64,000 nucleotides of DNA from Allobogoriella alba. Lineage in GTDB: Bacteria > Actinomycetota > Actinomycetes > Actinomycetales > Actinomycetaceae. Numbering within the stretch: position 1 is the stretch's first letter; every line of letters begins with the position of its first letter. Under the pieces are notes generated by a model. The model worked only from the letters and a program-made list of their open reading frames with translations. It ran no database searches and had not been told where the DNA came from. The position numbers were made by a program, and so were the translations under genes. This document shows, one piece after another, positions 1 through 8,645 of the stretch. The stretch covers positions 186,001 to 250,000 of the forward strand of contig NZ_JBHTCQ010000004.1 in the NCBI RefSeq assembly GCF_042665525.1, in the 5' to 3' direction.

Positions 1-1
1 C

Positions 2-976
2 GACGAGACCGAACGAGCCGTCCTGTTCCGGGGGCCGGCCGAGGAGGGGTGGTCGGCCGCCGACGTGCCGCTACTCGACGAGGCTGCCGAGCTGCTCGGC
101 GTCGACGATTCGGGCGCACGCACGCTGGAGGCTGCGCGCCGGCGCGAGCACGCCCGCTTCGCGCGGCGCGTGCTGCGGGCGAACGACCTCCTCGACGAGG
201 AGACGGACGAGGGCGGCGCCGTGGACCCGGCCGACCTGCTCAACGACGAGGAGCTCGCCGAGCGCCACGCGGCCCGGGACCATCGCTCCTTCGCCGAGAA
301 GGCGGCCGCGGACCGGACGTGGACGTACGGCCACGTGGTGGTCGACGAGGCGCAGGAGCTCTCGGCGATGACCTGGCGGTCGCTGTTCCGTCGCTGCCCG
401 GCAGGCTCGATGACGGCGGTGGGTGACGTGCACCAGGGCAGCGGTCCGACCGCGATCGCAACCTGGGAGGTGGCGCTGCAGCCGCACACCTCGGCAAGGG
501 TGCGGATGAGCGAGCTGACGGTGGGGTACCGCACGCCGGCCGAGGTCATGGCCGCCGCCGAGCCGGTGCTCGCCGCCTTGGATCCGAACGGACGAGTTCC
601 GGTCTCGGTCCGGTCGACGGGAGTGTCGCCCGTGCGACGCCGGACCGACGAGCTCGCAGCCACTGTGACCGAGGTGGTGGCCGAGTCTCGTGCCGAGGGT
701 GCTGTCGCCGTCATCGCGCCGCCGGACGTCGCTGTCGAGCTGGGTGCGGTGCTCGGCGCCGGGACCGACCTGTTGGGCGACGTCGTCGTGCTCACCCCCG
801 TGGAGGCGAAGGGCCTGGAGTTCGATGCCGTCGTCGTGGTGGAGCCAGCCGAGATCCTCGACGGTGACCGAGGTCTCGGCGAGCTCTACGTGGCGATGAC
901 CCGCACGACCGGCACACTGACGGTCGTACATACCGGCGAGGTCCCGGATGTGCTGAGTCACCTCGTGCCCGAGTAG
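2..976 (+). CDS. HelD/UvrD-like superfamily 1 motor ATPase, C-terminal part (5' end outside window)
   Basis: The reading frame is open from the left edge, so the N-terminus with Walker A is missing. Visible helicase motifs are VVDEAQEL (Walker B type, near 335-360), GDVHQGSGP, the late motif VEAKGLEFDAVVVVEP and LYVAMTRTTGTLTVVH close to the end. This order is that of superfamily 1A motors, and the short spacing fits the HelD/HelR group, which release RNA polymerase from nucleic acid, better than full UvrD. Assignment to HelR rather than a DNA helicase is inference. No hairpin terminator is evident; the stop codon lies inside a 12-base palindrome (975-986). Confidence 0.75.
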   Translation, partial: DETERAVLFRGPAEEGWSAADVPLLDEAAELLGVDDSGARTLEAARRREHARFARRVLRANDLLDEETDEGGAVDPADLLNDEELAERHAARDHRSFAEKAAADRTWTYGHVVVDEAQELSAMTWRSLFRRCPAGSMTAVGDVHQGSGPTAIATWEVALQPHTSARVRMSELTVGYRTPAEVMAAAEPVLAALDPNGRVPVSVRSTGVSPVRRRTDELAATVTEVVAESRAEGAVAVIAPPDVAVELGAVLGAGTDLLGDVVVLTPVEAKGLEFDAVVVVEPAEILDGDRGLGELYVAMTRTTGTLTVVHTGEVPDVLSHLVPE

Positions 977-1024
977 CCAGCTGGCTGGGGTGGCGATCTG
1001 GTCTCTTCTGTCCAGCGCATCCTC

Positions 1025-1056
1025 TGTCTAACTGGCCGTTTGTCTAGCTGGCCGTT
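1025..1056. repeat. 16-bp tandem direct repeat, two copies
   Basis: TGTCTAACTGGCCGTT (1025-1040) is followed directly by TGTCTAGCTGGCCGTT (1041-1056), one mismatch. It lies in the 331-base gap between the HelD-like gene and the end of the DUF222 gene, which holds no convincing gene. Confidence 0.85.
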
Positions 1057-1114
1057 CGAGGTCTCCCCGGCTCGGAACGTCCCCGAAGGTTCGTCGGGAC
1101 CTTCTCCATCCCCG

Positions 1115-1174
1115 TCGGTACTCGTTGGGGCTCCCTGCCCATGGTCGGTACTCGCTGGGGCTCCCTGCACATGG
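1115..1174. repeat. 30-bp tandem direct repeat, two copies
   Basis: Two adjacent 30-base units (1115-1144 and 1145-1174) each begin TCGGTACTCG and differ at two positions. They are in the same gap as the 16-bp repeat. Short open frames across them (for example from 1125) are artefacts of GC-rich DNA. Confidence 0.88.
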
Positions 1175-1307
1175 TCCGCTATTCGGCGGAGCCGGCCAGC
1201 TCAGAATGGTGCGTCGCCGTCGGGGCTGGCTCAAGAGGGGAACATCGTTCGCCGTGCCGCGGGCCCGGCCTCGTCCCCCGAGCTTGTGGTCCGCTGGAGC
1301 GGTCGAG

Positions 1308-3608
1308 TCAGAAGGGCGGGTCGCCGTAGTCGTCGGTCTCCGTCTCGCCAGGCTGCTGGGGTGGTGTGGTCAGGCCGAGGAAGGTGAGGGTCCCAGTCGT
1401 GTCGCGGCGGTAGGTGTGCCCGGAGGGTGTGACCCACTGGAAGAGGCCGGGGGTGGGTTGGGTGACGCGCATGGCGCCGACGGTCTTCAACGCGTGGTCC
1501 CGCCCGCACAACGGGCCGAGATTCGCGGCGGCGGTGGCGCCGTGGGCGGACCGGGCGATGGTGTGGTCCAGCTCGCAGTGCTCGGCATCGACCGTGCAGC
1601 CGGGTCGGTGGCAGGTCCGGTCCCGCAGCCGCACATGCTCGGCCAGTCCGGCGGGGGGCCGGTAGCGGGTCCGGCCCACGTCCAGGACGGTGCCGGTGGC
1701 CGGGTCGGTCAGCAGCCGCCGCCACGTCCCACCCGCCGCCAGCGCCAGGGTCTGGGCGGGGTTGAGCGCGCCGTACCCGCCCAGGGTCCCGACCGGGCCG
1801 GCAGCATCCTCGAACGGCACAGCGGCCTCCGCACCGCCGACAGCAGTGCCAGCGCCGGGCAGAGCGGTCCCCTCGCCTGTGGGCAGAGCTCTCCCCACGC
1901 TCGAGGGCAGGGCTGTGTCCGCGGCGCGGGTCGTCGTCTCCGGATCGCCGGGCAGACTTCTCCCCGCTTCCCCGGACGGAGCCGTCTTCTCGTCCGTGGA
2001 CAGACTGCTCCCCGGGGCGCCGGGCAGGGCTGTGCCCAGGTCGCCGAGTGGGGTCTCGCCGGCCAGGGCGGCGTGGGCCTGGGCAAGGAGGTCGATGGGG
2101 ACGGTGACGTTGATCCGCGGGCGGGCCACCGGCAGGTCCTCCAGGTCGTCGTGGTGGCGCAGCAGTGCGGCCAGCAGCGGGGAGATCACCGCGACCTCCG
2201 GCACCCGCCCGTGGGGCAGGTCCGGGAAACGGCCCTGGATGGTCTGCCGCTTCCGCCGACCCCACCGACCCACGCCCCCGGTGTCGACATCGACACTGCG
2301 CAGCCCGTCCTTCGCGCCGGAACTCTCCGCCGAGCCCGCGTCCGCGCCGTTCGGCTCGCGGGCCGCGCCGGGACCGGGCGCGGTGCTCGGAGTCTTTGCG
2401 TCGTCCGTGGAGTCGGGATGATCTGCTTCCGGGCGGGCGTCCAGGCCCGGCAGCACACCCTGCACGGACAGCACCTGGCTGGTGTCTCGGAGGGCGGGGA
2501 TGGTCTCGGGATCGGCGTGCGGGCCGGTGGCCCCGGTCAGGATCCCAGCCCGGGTCAACGCCACCAGCGCATCCGCCCGCAACTGATCCACACTCCGGCC
2601 ATCCCCGCCGTTACGGGCCGCGGCAGCCACCGTGGTCAAGGTCTGGTCGACCAGGACGCAGTCCTCGGCCGGGAGCACCGCGGTCAGCGACCCCATCCCG
2701 TCCGGCAGCACCCTGGTGTGGGTCACGTGCCGACCGGCCCGGGCCCGGGCGTGGCGCGCCGCGGCCTCCACCGGATCCACCCGCACGACCCGGTCCGCCA
2801 CCCGCCGGGTGATCTCCGCCGCCGGCAACCCAGGAGCCTGCGGCAGCACGTCCTGCTCGACCATCCACGCCACCTCGGTCGGTGAACCATCCAGGCCGGT
2901 CACGATCGCGGCCGCCTTCCGAAAATCCACCAGCCCACTGTCGAGGGCGTCGGCGGTGTCGGTGAACGACCCGGCCAGTCCCCTACCCACCCGCACCAAC
3001 ATCCCCGCCTCCGCCCGGGAGACCGCCAGCCGCATCGCGACCTCCTCCACCGTCGGATTCACGACCCGGCCGGCGACCCGGGCGACCTGCTCCGGGTGGG
3101 TGAACAGCTCCGAACCTCGCGACAGTGCTCCGGCGGTGGCGGCGGCCTTGCCCGCCGCCCAGGCCTCCAACCGCTTCGCCGCCGCCAACACCTCCACCTG
3201 CCCCGCCCGACTCAACCCAGCGACATCAACACCAGCCAGCACCGCCGCGAGCTCCGGACCCGGCTCCATCACCGCCAACTCCGCCACCGTCAACCCCAAC
3301 CGCACCGCATCACCATCGACATCACCATCGACGTCGAAGCGGCCCTCGGCGGGCGCGGCCGCCTCGGCGGACGAGACGCGCCCGGTGCCGGCGCCCTGCG
3401 TGGTCTCGGCGTCCTCGCCGAACAGGCCCCCCGCGTCCCCGCCGAACAGGCCCTCGACGTCGGAGTCGAGCAGGCACCGGATCTCCGCCTCGCAGACCTC
3501 CCGGTCCAGCTCCGCCACCAGCGCCCGGGCATGCCCGCACACCCCGCCGGCGGACTCGACCGCGCAGCAGTACCCGCTGTCCGCGACCACCAGTGCCGAC
3601 CTGTCCAT
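1308..3608 (-). CDS. DUF222 / HNH endonuclease domain protein (13E12 repeat family)
   Basis: A 766-residue protein. Residues about 110-330 carry the DUF222 helical domain found in the actinobacterial 13E12 family. A C-terminal HNH nuclease motif sits near 665-705, with CHRPGC, CELDHTIARSAHG and LGPLCGRDHALK supplying the zinc-type cysteines and the histidines. Between them is a variable Gly/Pro/Thr-rich linker with 8-residue repeats (about 524-584). The start at 3608 is supported by a TATGTT -10 box (complement of 3615-3620) six bases upstream, overlapping the palindrome ACATATGT. Members are multicopy in actinobacterial genomes, have been linked to mobile elements and are of unknown role. 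Tandem repeats flank this copy. Confidence 0.9.
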   Translation of the reverse strand: MDRSALVVADSGYCCAVESAGGVCGHARALVAELDREVCEAEIRCLLDSDVEGLFGGDAGGLFGEDAETTQGAGTGRVSSAEAAAPAEGRFDVDGDVDGDAVRLGLTVAELAVMEPGPELAAVLAGVDVAGLSRAGQVEVLAAAKRLEAWAAGKAAATAGALSRGSELFTHPEQVARVAGRVVNPTVEEVAMRLAVSRAEAGMLVRVGRGLAGSFTDTADALDSGLVDFRKAAAIVTGLDGSPTEVAWMVEQDVLPQAPGLPAAEITRRVADRVVRVDPVEAAARHARARAGRHVTHTRVLPDGMGSLTAVLPAEDCVLVDQTLTTVAAAARNGGDGRSVDQLRADALVALTRAGILTGATGPHADPETIPALRDTSQVLSVQGVLPGLDARPEADHPDSTDDAKTPSTAPGPGAAREPNGADAGSAESSGAKDGLRSVDVDTGGVGRWGRRKRQTIQGRFPDLPHGRVPEVAVISPLLAALLRHHDDLEDLPVARPRINVTVPIDLLAQAHAALAGETPLGDLGTALPGAPGSSLSTDEKTAPSGEAGRSLPGDPETTTRAADTALPSSVGRALPTGEGTALPGAGTAVGGAEAAVPFEDAAGPVGTLGGYGALNPAQTLALAAGGTWRRLLTDPATGTVLDVGRTRYRPPAGLAEHVRLRDRTCHRPGCTVDAEHCELDHTIARSAHGATAAANLGPLCGRDHALKTVGAMRVTQPTPGLFQWVTPSGHTYRRDTTGTLTFLGLTTPPQQPGETETDDYGDPPF
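1857..2037. repeat. Degenerate 24-bp-spaced repeats inside the DUF222-HNH linker
   Basis: Six 16-base cores of the form GGGCAGRSYKSTSYCC begin at 1857, 1881, 1905, 1950, 1998 and 2022. Spacings are 24, 24, 45, 48 and 24 bases, mostly multiples of eight codons. On the coding strand they encode recurring ALP/SLP-type octapeptides, so the linker looks built by in-frame repeat expansion. Confidence 0.75.
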
Positions 3609-3700
3609 GACTCAAACATATGTGCGACCACTGACATGGACCCCGGGCCGGAGACATCCTGTGGACAAGCCGGCACCCGCCAGCCAAGGGCCGGGCTAGT

Positions 3701-3736
3701 CCCGACCGGCCACGCCCGACCGGCCACGCCCGACCG
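3701..3736. repeat. 14-bp tandem repeat, 2.6 copies
   Basis: CCCGACCGGCCACG occurs at 3701-3714 and 3715-3728, followed by CCCGACCG at 3729-3736. Confidence 0.9.
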
Positions 3737-4047
3737 ATTGCCTTTCTGCCGGTTACTTCCAGACAGCTACCTCCGGGCCGCATTGCACGCGAGACGAAGT
3801 AGCTACGCGAGCGCGCACGAATGGCACCGTGCGAGCCAAGGCGGTTCCCCGCGAGACCCCGCTGACGCGCGAAGCCTCCCCCGCAAGAACCCGCTCACGC
3901 GGACGGCGCCCACCCAGCGCCAGTGAGAGCGCTCAAGCGCTCCCTCCGCAGCGCACTCTCCGCAACCGCGCCCCCACAGCTGTGCGGACTCCGCTACGGC
4001 CCAACGCGAACGACCTCCGGCCCGAGTCTCGTCAGTCCACTCAGCCC

Positions 4048-4101
4048 GCCGCGCGCGACCGCGCCTTCGCCCACGCCGCGCGCGACCGCCCCCTCGCCCG
4101 C
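4048..4101. repeat. 27-bp tandem duplication
   Basis: Two adjacent 27-base units share the start GCCGCGCGCGACCGC and differ at four positions. They lie just beyond the 3' end of hisF. Confidence 0.85.
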
Positions 4102-4121
4102 GCCGAGCGGCGCACGACTTC

Positions 4122-4892
4122 TCAGCGGATCTCGAGTCCGGCGGCACGCATATGGTCCTTGACCTGGCCGACGCTCAGGGTGCGGAAGTGGAACACCGAG
4201 GCGGCGAGAACGGCGTCGGCGCCGTGCCGGGCGGCGTCCGTGAAGTGCTCGGGGGTGCCGGCGCCACCGGACGCGATCAGCGGCACATCCACGACGGCGC
4301 GCACGTCGTCGAGCATCGCGAGGTCGAACCCGTCGGTCGTCCCGTCCGCGTCCATCGAGTTCAGGAGGATCTCGCCGGCCCCGAGCGCAGCACCCTTGGC
4401 GGCCCACTCCACGGCGTCGATCCCGGTGCCGCGGCGCCCGCCGTGCGTCGTCACCTCGTACCCGGACGGCGTCGTCGTCTCCCCGGTGACCCGGCGAGCG
4501 TCCACCGACAGCACGAGCACCTGCCGGCCGAACCGGTCCGCGATCTCGGCCAGCAGCTCGGGCCGGGCGATCGCGGCGGTGTTGACCCCGACCTTGTCCG
4601 CGCCGGCCTTGAGCAGTCGGTCGACGTCCTCCACGGACCGCACGCCACCGCCGACGGTGAGCGGGACGAAGACCTCCTCGGCGGTGCGCGAGACGACCTC
4701 GATGGTGGTGTCCCGCGCCTCCGCGGAGGCCGAGACGTCCAGGAAGGTGATCTCGTCCGCCCCCTCGGCGTCGTACCGGCGGGCGAGCTCCACCGGATCT
4801 CCGGCATCCCGGAGGTCGGTGAAGTTCACGCCCTTGACCACGCGGCCATCAGCGACGTCGAGGCACGGGATGACCCGGACCGCCACACTCAT
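4122..4892 (-). CDS. hisF: Imidazole glycerol phosphate synthase, cyclase subunit
   Basis: HisF (256 residues, usual length) is the (beta/alpha)8 subunit that uses ammonia from HisH to convert PRFAR to imidazole glycerol phosphate and AICAR, joining histidine and purine synthesis. The N-terminal IPCLDVADGR holds the catalytic aspartate (Asp12) and LSVDARR the second acid (about 131). The phosphate-binding glycines are seen in LTVGGGVRS and IASGGAGTPEHF. The start at 4892 follows a GAGGGGAG ribosome-binding site. A TAACCT -10 box (complement of 4940-4945) may drive it. hisH and the other his genes are not in the window. The gene is divergent from the kinase at 4968. Confidence 0.97.
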   Translation of the reverse strand: MSVAVRVIPCLDVADGRVVKGVNFTDLRDAGDPVELARRYDAEGADEITFLDVSASAEARDTTIEVVSRTAEEVFVPLTVGGGVRSVEDVDRLLKAGADKVGVNTAAIARPELLAEIADRFGRQVLVLSVDARRVTGETTTPSGYEVTTHGGRRGTGIDAVEWAAKGAALGAGEILLNSMDADGTTDGFDLAMLDDVRAVVDVPLIASGGAGTPEHFTDAARHGADAVLAASVFHFRTLSVGQVKDHMRAAGLEIR

Positions 4893-4967
4893 CTGTCACT
4901 CCCCTCGCGTCGACCGCGCGCCCGTCCGGACGCTCCTCGAGGTTAGCCGGGCGGCTACCGTTCCCGG

Positions 4968-5555
4968 GTGACCGTCCAGCCCGTCGACGCCGTGCTGCCG
5001 CTCGTCCGGGACGCCCTGTCCCGTCACCGCGGCCCCGGCCCGCTCGTCGTCGCGATCGACGGCCGATCGGGGTCGGGCAAGACGGATCTCGCGGCCGCGC
5101 TCGTGCCCGCCCTGCGAACGGAACCCGGCGTGGGTGACGCCGTCGGCCTCCTCGCGCTCGAGGAGGCCTACCGCGGCTGGAACGGCCTCGCCGTCGGACT
5201 CGGTGCGGTCGCCTCCGGCGTGCTGGAGCCACTCTCGCGGGGCCTGCCGGGCCGGGTCCGCCGGTACGACTGGCATGCGGACCGGGTCAGCGGCTGGCTC
5301 GACGTTCCCGCGCCGGGCACCGAGCTCCCCGCCGTGCTCGTGGTCGAGGGCTGCGGGGCAGGATCCGCGATCTGCGCGCCCTTCGTGCACGTGCTCGTCT
5401 GGCTGGACACTCCCGCGGAGGTCAGGCGGAAGCGGGCGATGGCGCGGGACGCCGGCTCCTGGGCGGACCGGTGGGAGTCCTGGGCACGGCAGGAACGGGC
5501 GTTGCTCGCGGCGCGCGACGCCCGCGCCGCGGCCGACCTCGTGATCCGGGGCTGA
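4968..5555 (+). CDS. P-loop nucleoside/uridine kinase-like protein
   Basis: A 195-residue cytoplasmic P-loop protein with Walker A GRSGSGKT at residues 32-39, after an IDG strand typical of uridine kinase/phosphoribulokinase-like folds. A later VLVWLDTPAEVRRKRAMARD segment resembles the LID region that contacts ATP phosphates. The substrate cannot be told from sequence. The GTG start at 4968 lies six bases after TACCGT (4956-4961) with no ribosome-binding site, suggesting a leaderless mRNA. Confidence 0.8.
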   Translation: MTVQPVDAVLPLVRDALSRHRGPGPLVVAIDGRSGSGKTDLAAALVPALRTEPGVGDAVGLLALEEAYRGWNGLAVGLGAVASGVLEPLSRGLPGRVRRYDWHADRVSGWLDVPAPGTELPAVLVVEGCGAGSAICAPFVHVLVWLDTPAEVRRKRAMARDAGSWADRWESWARQERALLAARDARAAADLVIRG

Positions 5556-5637
5556 ACCACCTCTACGGGCGGTGCCACCGATCTACCGTGGAGATCTGCG
5601 CCGCCGAGCTCGCGGCGGCCGGCTGAGAGGACGCGCC

Positions 5638-6123
5638 ATGGCAGACGTCGCGCGCACCGAGGACAAGCCGCCCTGGGTCCCGCCGTTGTGGTTCAAGCGC
5701 GCCGCCTGGGCGTTCCAGCGCAGGATGTATCGCCTGACGGGCGGGCGCTACCCGCTGAGCCGTCCCTCCGCCGAGCGGCGGACCTCCGGCCTGCTGCGGC
5801 TGCGCACCGTCGGGCGCCGCACCGGGCAGGAGCGGGCGGTCATCCTCGCCTACTGGGAGGACGGCAGGAACTTCGTCACCCTCGCGATGAACGGGTGGGA
5901 GGACCCGCCGCCGGCGTGGTGGCTCAACCTGCTGGCACACCCGGATGTCGAGGTCGACACCGTCGACGGCCCGCGTCGGGTGCACGGACGCGAAGCGGTC
6001 GGACCCGAGCGGGAGCGCCTCTGGGCGGAGCTGGCGGCCTACCGCGGCTGGGGCAAGGGGCTCGACCGGTACGCCGCGCTGCGCTCTCGCCCGACGCCGG
6101 TCGTCGTGCTCGAGCCACGCTGA
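5638..6123 (+). CDS. Deazaflavin (F420)-type nitroreductase family protein
   Basis: A 161-residue protein of the split-barrel DDN family, which bind F420 or related flavins and reduce diverse substrates. LLRLRTVGRRTGQERAVIL is the typical cofactor-binding strand pair, followed by WWLNLLAHPDVEV and a C-terminal YRGWGKGLDRYAALRSR close to family consensus. The start at 5638 follows GAGAGG; an upstream in-frame start at 5572 would overlap a likely -10 box (TACCGT, 5584-5589) and a leader stem-loop (5600-5619). The physiological substrate is unknown. Confidence 0.85.
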   Translation: MADVARTEDKPPWVPPLWFKRAAWAFQRRMYRLTGGRYPLSRPSAERRTSGLLRLRTVGRRTGQERAVILAYWEDGRNFVTLAMNGWEDPPPAWWLNLLAHPDVEVDTVDGPRRVHGREAVGPERERLWAELAAYRGWGKGLDRYAALRSRPTPVVVLEPR

Positions 6124-6164
6124 CCACGCGGACGGCCACTGACGCCGCCGCGGTCACCCGTGCG

Positions 6165-7175
6165 CTACTCGCCGCCGGCCCCGGTCTCGGCATCGGTCGT
6201 GGGCTCGCCGTCGGTGGTCGGGGCCTCAGAGGGAGCCTCAGAGGGAGCGTCCGGAGGATCCTCGCTCGGCGTCGAGACGACCGTCTCGCCGCTCCCACCG
6301 CTGGCGGCGAGGATGTCCACGACGAGCACCAGCGTGTCGGTGCCGTGCGCCAGCGCCGGCGGGATGACCAGGAGCACCTGGGAGCCGACAGTCTGGTCCA
6401 CGAGGCCGTCCCGCAACCCTTCGAAGGTCTCGTCGAGCACGATCGTCTGCGGGACCTGGCCGCCCTCCCAGGTGGAGTCGTACGGCTCTCCGGACTCCCA
6501 CTCGACACCCGTGTACTGCAGGGTGACCTCCTGGCCCGGCCGGACCTGGGGCCCGTCGCCGCGGATGAGCGGCGCGACCGTCAGCTCGCTGGGCGGCCTC
6601 GAGTCGGGCACCTCGATCTGGGGCGTGCCGTCGTCCGCGAGCGTGACGGCGGGCAGCCCGTCCGGCAACGATCCCGGGTCGACCTCGGTGCCCTGGGCCT
6701 GGCTGTAGCGCACGTCGACGACGAGGACGAGCATGCGCTCCCTGCCGTTCTCCTCGATGGGCTGCTGCAGCAGCAGCCGGCTGCCCTCGCGGGAACCCTC
6801 CAGCACCGGGAACAGGTCCTCGCCGACCTCGTCCGGGGTGAGCATGAACGTGCGCGCGACGCCGACCTCACGATCCTCGACCAGCTCTCCGGAGTTCCCG
6901 TCGTAGGCCGTGAGGGTCAGGAGCACGGGCCGGTCGGCGACGAGCTCGCGGCCGTCGCCTTCGACGAGGGTCTCCACGGAGGCCTCGGCGAGCGGCAGGG
7001 GCGCGTCGAAGCTCACGACCGGTACGGAGCCGAAGCTGCCGGACACCCCGACCCGGGGCTCCTCGGGCTGCTCCGGCTCGTCGGTGCAGCCGACCAGCAG
7101 CAGGGTCGCCAGCAGCGCGGCGACCAGCGCCCGGAGCGTGCGCGGACGCGCACCGACAGCTGCCACCTGCATCAC
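6165..7175 (-). CDS. FKBP-type peptidyl-prolyl isomerase lipoprotein
   Basis: A 336-residue exported lipoprotein: Arg-containing N-terminus, hydrophobic stretch and lipobox LLVGC at about residues 26-30. The C-terminal FKBP domain (about 225-305) has QYTGVEWESGEPYDSTWEGG, LVDQTVGSQVLLVIPP and a final VLVVDIL strand. A preceding segment (about 80-190) looks like a degenerate second FKBP domain. A Glu/Thr-rich tail ends the protein. FKBP genes next to pafA are common in actinobacteria. Its own -10 (TAGGCT, complement of 7183-7188) lies seven bases before the GTG start, so it need not be co-transcribed with pafA. Confidence 0.88.
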   Translation of the reverse strand: MMQVAAVGARPRTLRALVAALLATLLLVGCTDEPEQPEEPRVGVSGSFGSVPVVSFDAPLPLAEASVETLVEGDGRELVADRPVLLTLTAYDGNSGELVEDREVGVARTFMLTPDEVGEDLFPVLEGSREGSRLLLQQPIEENGRERMLVLVVDVRYSQAQGTEVDPGSLPDGLPAVTLADDGTPQIEVPDSRPPSELTVAPLIRGDGPQVRPGQEVTLQYTGVEWESGEPYDSTWEGGQVPQTIVLDETFEGLRDGLVDQTVGSQVLLVIPPALAHGTDTLVLVVDILAASGGSGETVVSTPSEDPPDAPSEAPSEAPTTDGEPTTDAETGAGGE

Positions 7176-7229
7176 GGCCAGCAGCCTACGTCGCCCGCCG
7201 GGGCACTCGGCGCACCTGTGGCCAGCCTC

Positions 7230-8645
7230 TCAGGCGCGCAGCGCGGCCATGAGCTCCTCGACCCGCTCGTCGACCGGGGAGAACGGGTCCTTCAGGACCA
7301 CCGTGGACTGTGCCGCGTCGTTGATCTTCAGGTGCACCCAGTCGACCGTGATGTCGCGGCGCCGGTCTTGGGCCTCGGCCACGAACGCGCCGCGGAGCCT
7401 GGCCCGCGTGGTGGGCGGCGGCGCGGTGACGGCGGCGTCCACCTCCTCGTCGGTGGTCAGCCGCGCCATGAGCCCGCGGGCGGCGAGGGTCCTGGCCAGC
7501 CCGCGCGTCGAGGAGATGTCGTGGTACGCCAGGCTCAGCCGCGCGACCCGGGGGTCGTCCAGGCCCAGGGTGTGCTTCTCGCGGTACCGCTCGAGCAGCC
7601 GGGCCTTGATGGCCCAGTCCAGCTCCGTCTGCACGGACGTCGGGTCCTGGGCGCGCAGCGCCTGGAGGCCGCGTTCCCACAGGTCCAGGACCCGCCGCTG
7701 GACGTCGGTCAGCTCGCCGCGCCGGCCGGTGGAGTCCAGCCACCCGGTGACCCGGGTGAGGAACTCCGTCTGGACGTCCAGCGCGCTGACCCGCCGGCCG
7801 TCGGCGAGCTCCACGGGCGTGGTGGCGGTCATGTCCCGGGAGATCTCCCGGATCGCGCGCATGGGCTCGGCCAGGTCCAGGTCCCGGACCCGCGCACCGT
7901 CCTCGAGCATCCCGAGCACCAGGTCCGTCATGCCGACCTTGAGCATGGTCGTGGTCTCGGCGACCGAGGAGTCCCCGACGATCACGTGCATCCGGCGGTA
8001 CTTGTCCTGGTCCGCGAGGGGCTCGTCCCGCGTGTTGATGATCGGCCGCGAGCGCGTGGTGGCCGAGCTCAGCGCGTCCCACATCTGGTCCGCACGCTGG
8101 GAGAACGCGTAGGAGGCGCCGCCACCGGGCCGCGGCCGGACGTGGCCGGCCCCGGTGAGGATCTGGCGCGTGACGAAGAAGGGCACCAGGGTCTCCGCCG
8201 TCGCCTGGAAGTCCCGGCGACGGCGGACGAGGTAGTTCTCGTGGCAACCGAACGAGTTCCCGGCCGAGTCCACGTTGTTCTTGAACAGGTGGATGGTGCC
8301 CGGCACGCCGTCCTCCGCGAGGAGCTCGTTCGCCTCCTCGGTCATCCCGTCCAAGATGCGTTCGCCCGCCCGGTCGTTGACGACGAGCTGGTGCACGTCG
8401 TCGCACTCGGCGGTCGCGTACTCGGGGTGTGACCCGACGTCGAGGTAGAGGCGGGCGCCGTTGCGGAGGAAGACGTTGGAGGACCGCCCCCAGGCGACGA
8501 CCTTGCGGAAGAGGTACCGCGCGGCGTCGTCCGCGCTGAGCGCCGCCGTGTCCGGGTCGTCGGTCCCGACGGCGGCGCCCCGCCCTGGGGGCGGGGCGCA
8601 GGTGATGCCGTACTCGGTCTCGACGCCGAAGATGCGCCGGCTCAC
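7230..8645 (-). CDS. pafA: Pup-protein ligase PafA
   Basis: The 471-residue protein starts RRIFGVETEYGI, the nucleotide-binding strand shared by PafA and Dop of the glutamine-synthetase-like carboxylate-amine ligases. PafA forms an isopeptide bond between the gamma-carboxylate of Pup's C-terminal Glu and substrate lysines using ATP. The motifs NVFLRNGARLYLDVGSHPEYATAE and HLFKNNVDSAGNSFGCHENYL match the family and length is normal. The GTG start overlaps the pup stop (GTGA, 8642-8645), implying translational coupling. In mycobacteria pafA lies further away, after prcB and prcA; here pup and pafA touch. Confidence 0.96.
   Translation of the reverse strand: MSRRIFGVETEYGITCAPPPGRGAAVGTDDPDTAALSADDAARYLFRKVVAWGRSSNVFLRNGARLYLDVGSHPEYATAECDDVHQLVVNDRAGERILDGMTEEANELLAEDGVPGTIHLFKNNVDSAGNSFGCHENYLVRRRRDFQATAETLVPFFVTRQILTGAGHVRPRPGGGASYAFSQRADQMWDALSSATTRSRPIINTRDEPLADQDKYRRMHVIVGDSSVAETTTMLKVGMTDLVLGMLEDGARVRDLDLAEPMRAIREISRDMTATTPVELADGRRVSALDVQTEFLTRVTGWLDSTGRRGELTDVQRRVLDLWERGLQALRAQDPTSVQTELDWAIKARLLERYREKHTLGLDDPRVARLSLAYHDISSTRGLARTLAARGLMARLTTDEEVDAAVTAPPPTTRARLRGAFVAEAQDRRRDITVDWVHLKINDAAQSTVVLKDPFSPVDERVEELMAALRA

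Larger units (their letters stand above)
3609..4121. other. 513-base intergenic region with tandem repeats and the DUF222 promoter
   Basis: No gene is supported here. It holds the DUF222 -10 box at its left end, a 14-bp unit CCCGACCGGCCACG repeated 2.6 times (3701-3736) and a 27-bp tandem duplication (4048-4074 and 4075-4101). Open frames crossing it are compositional. Confidence 0.7.

Noticed and set aside
975..986. 12-base perfect palindrome AGCCAGCTGGCT at the end of the HelD-like gene
   Set aside because: Considered as a terminator or operator; it has no loop or T-run and includes the stop codon, so chance or a weak site is likelier.
1125..2885. 586-codon open frame on the plus strand opposite the DUF222 gene
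   Set aside because: It is antisense to a recognised family gene, has repetitive Gly/Arg/Gln-rich content and no promoter or ribosome-binding site; GC-rich DNA commonly leaves such frames open.
1308..3608. DUF222-HNH gene as a self-splicing intron or intein with homing endonuclease
   Set aside because: It is a free-standing gene with its own promoter; no intron ends or intein splice motifs were seen, and no terminal inverted repeats mark a transposon.
5688..8432. 914-codon plus-strand open frame
   Set aside because: Runs antisense to the FKBP and pafA genes and out of frame with the deazaflavin-type gene; low-complexity composition and no domain.
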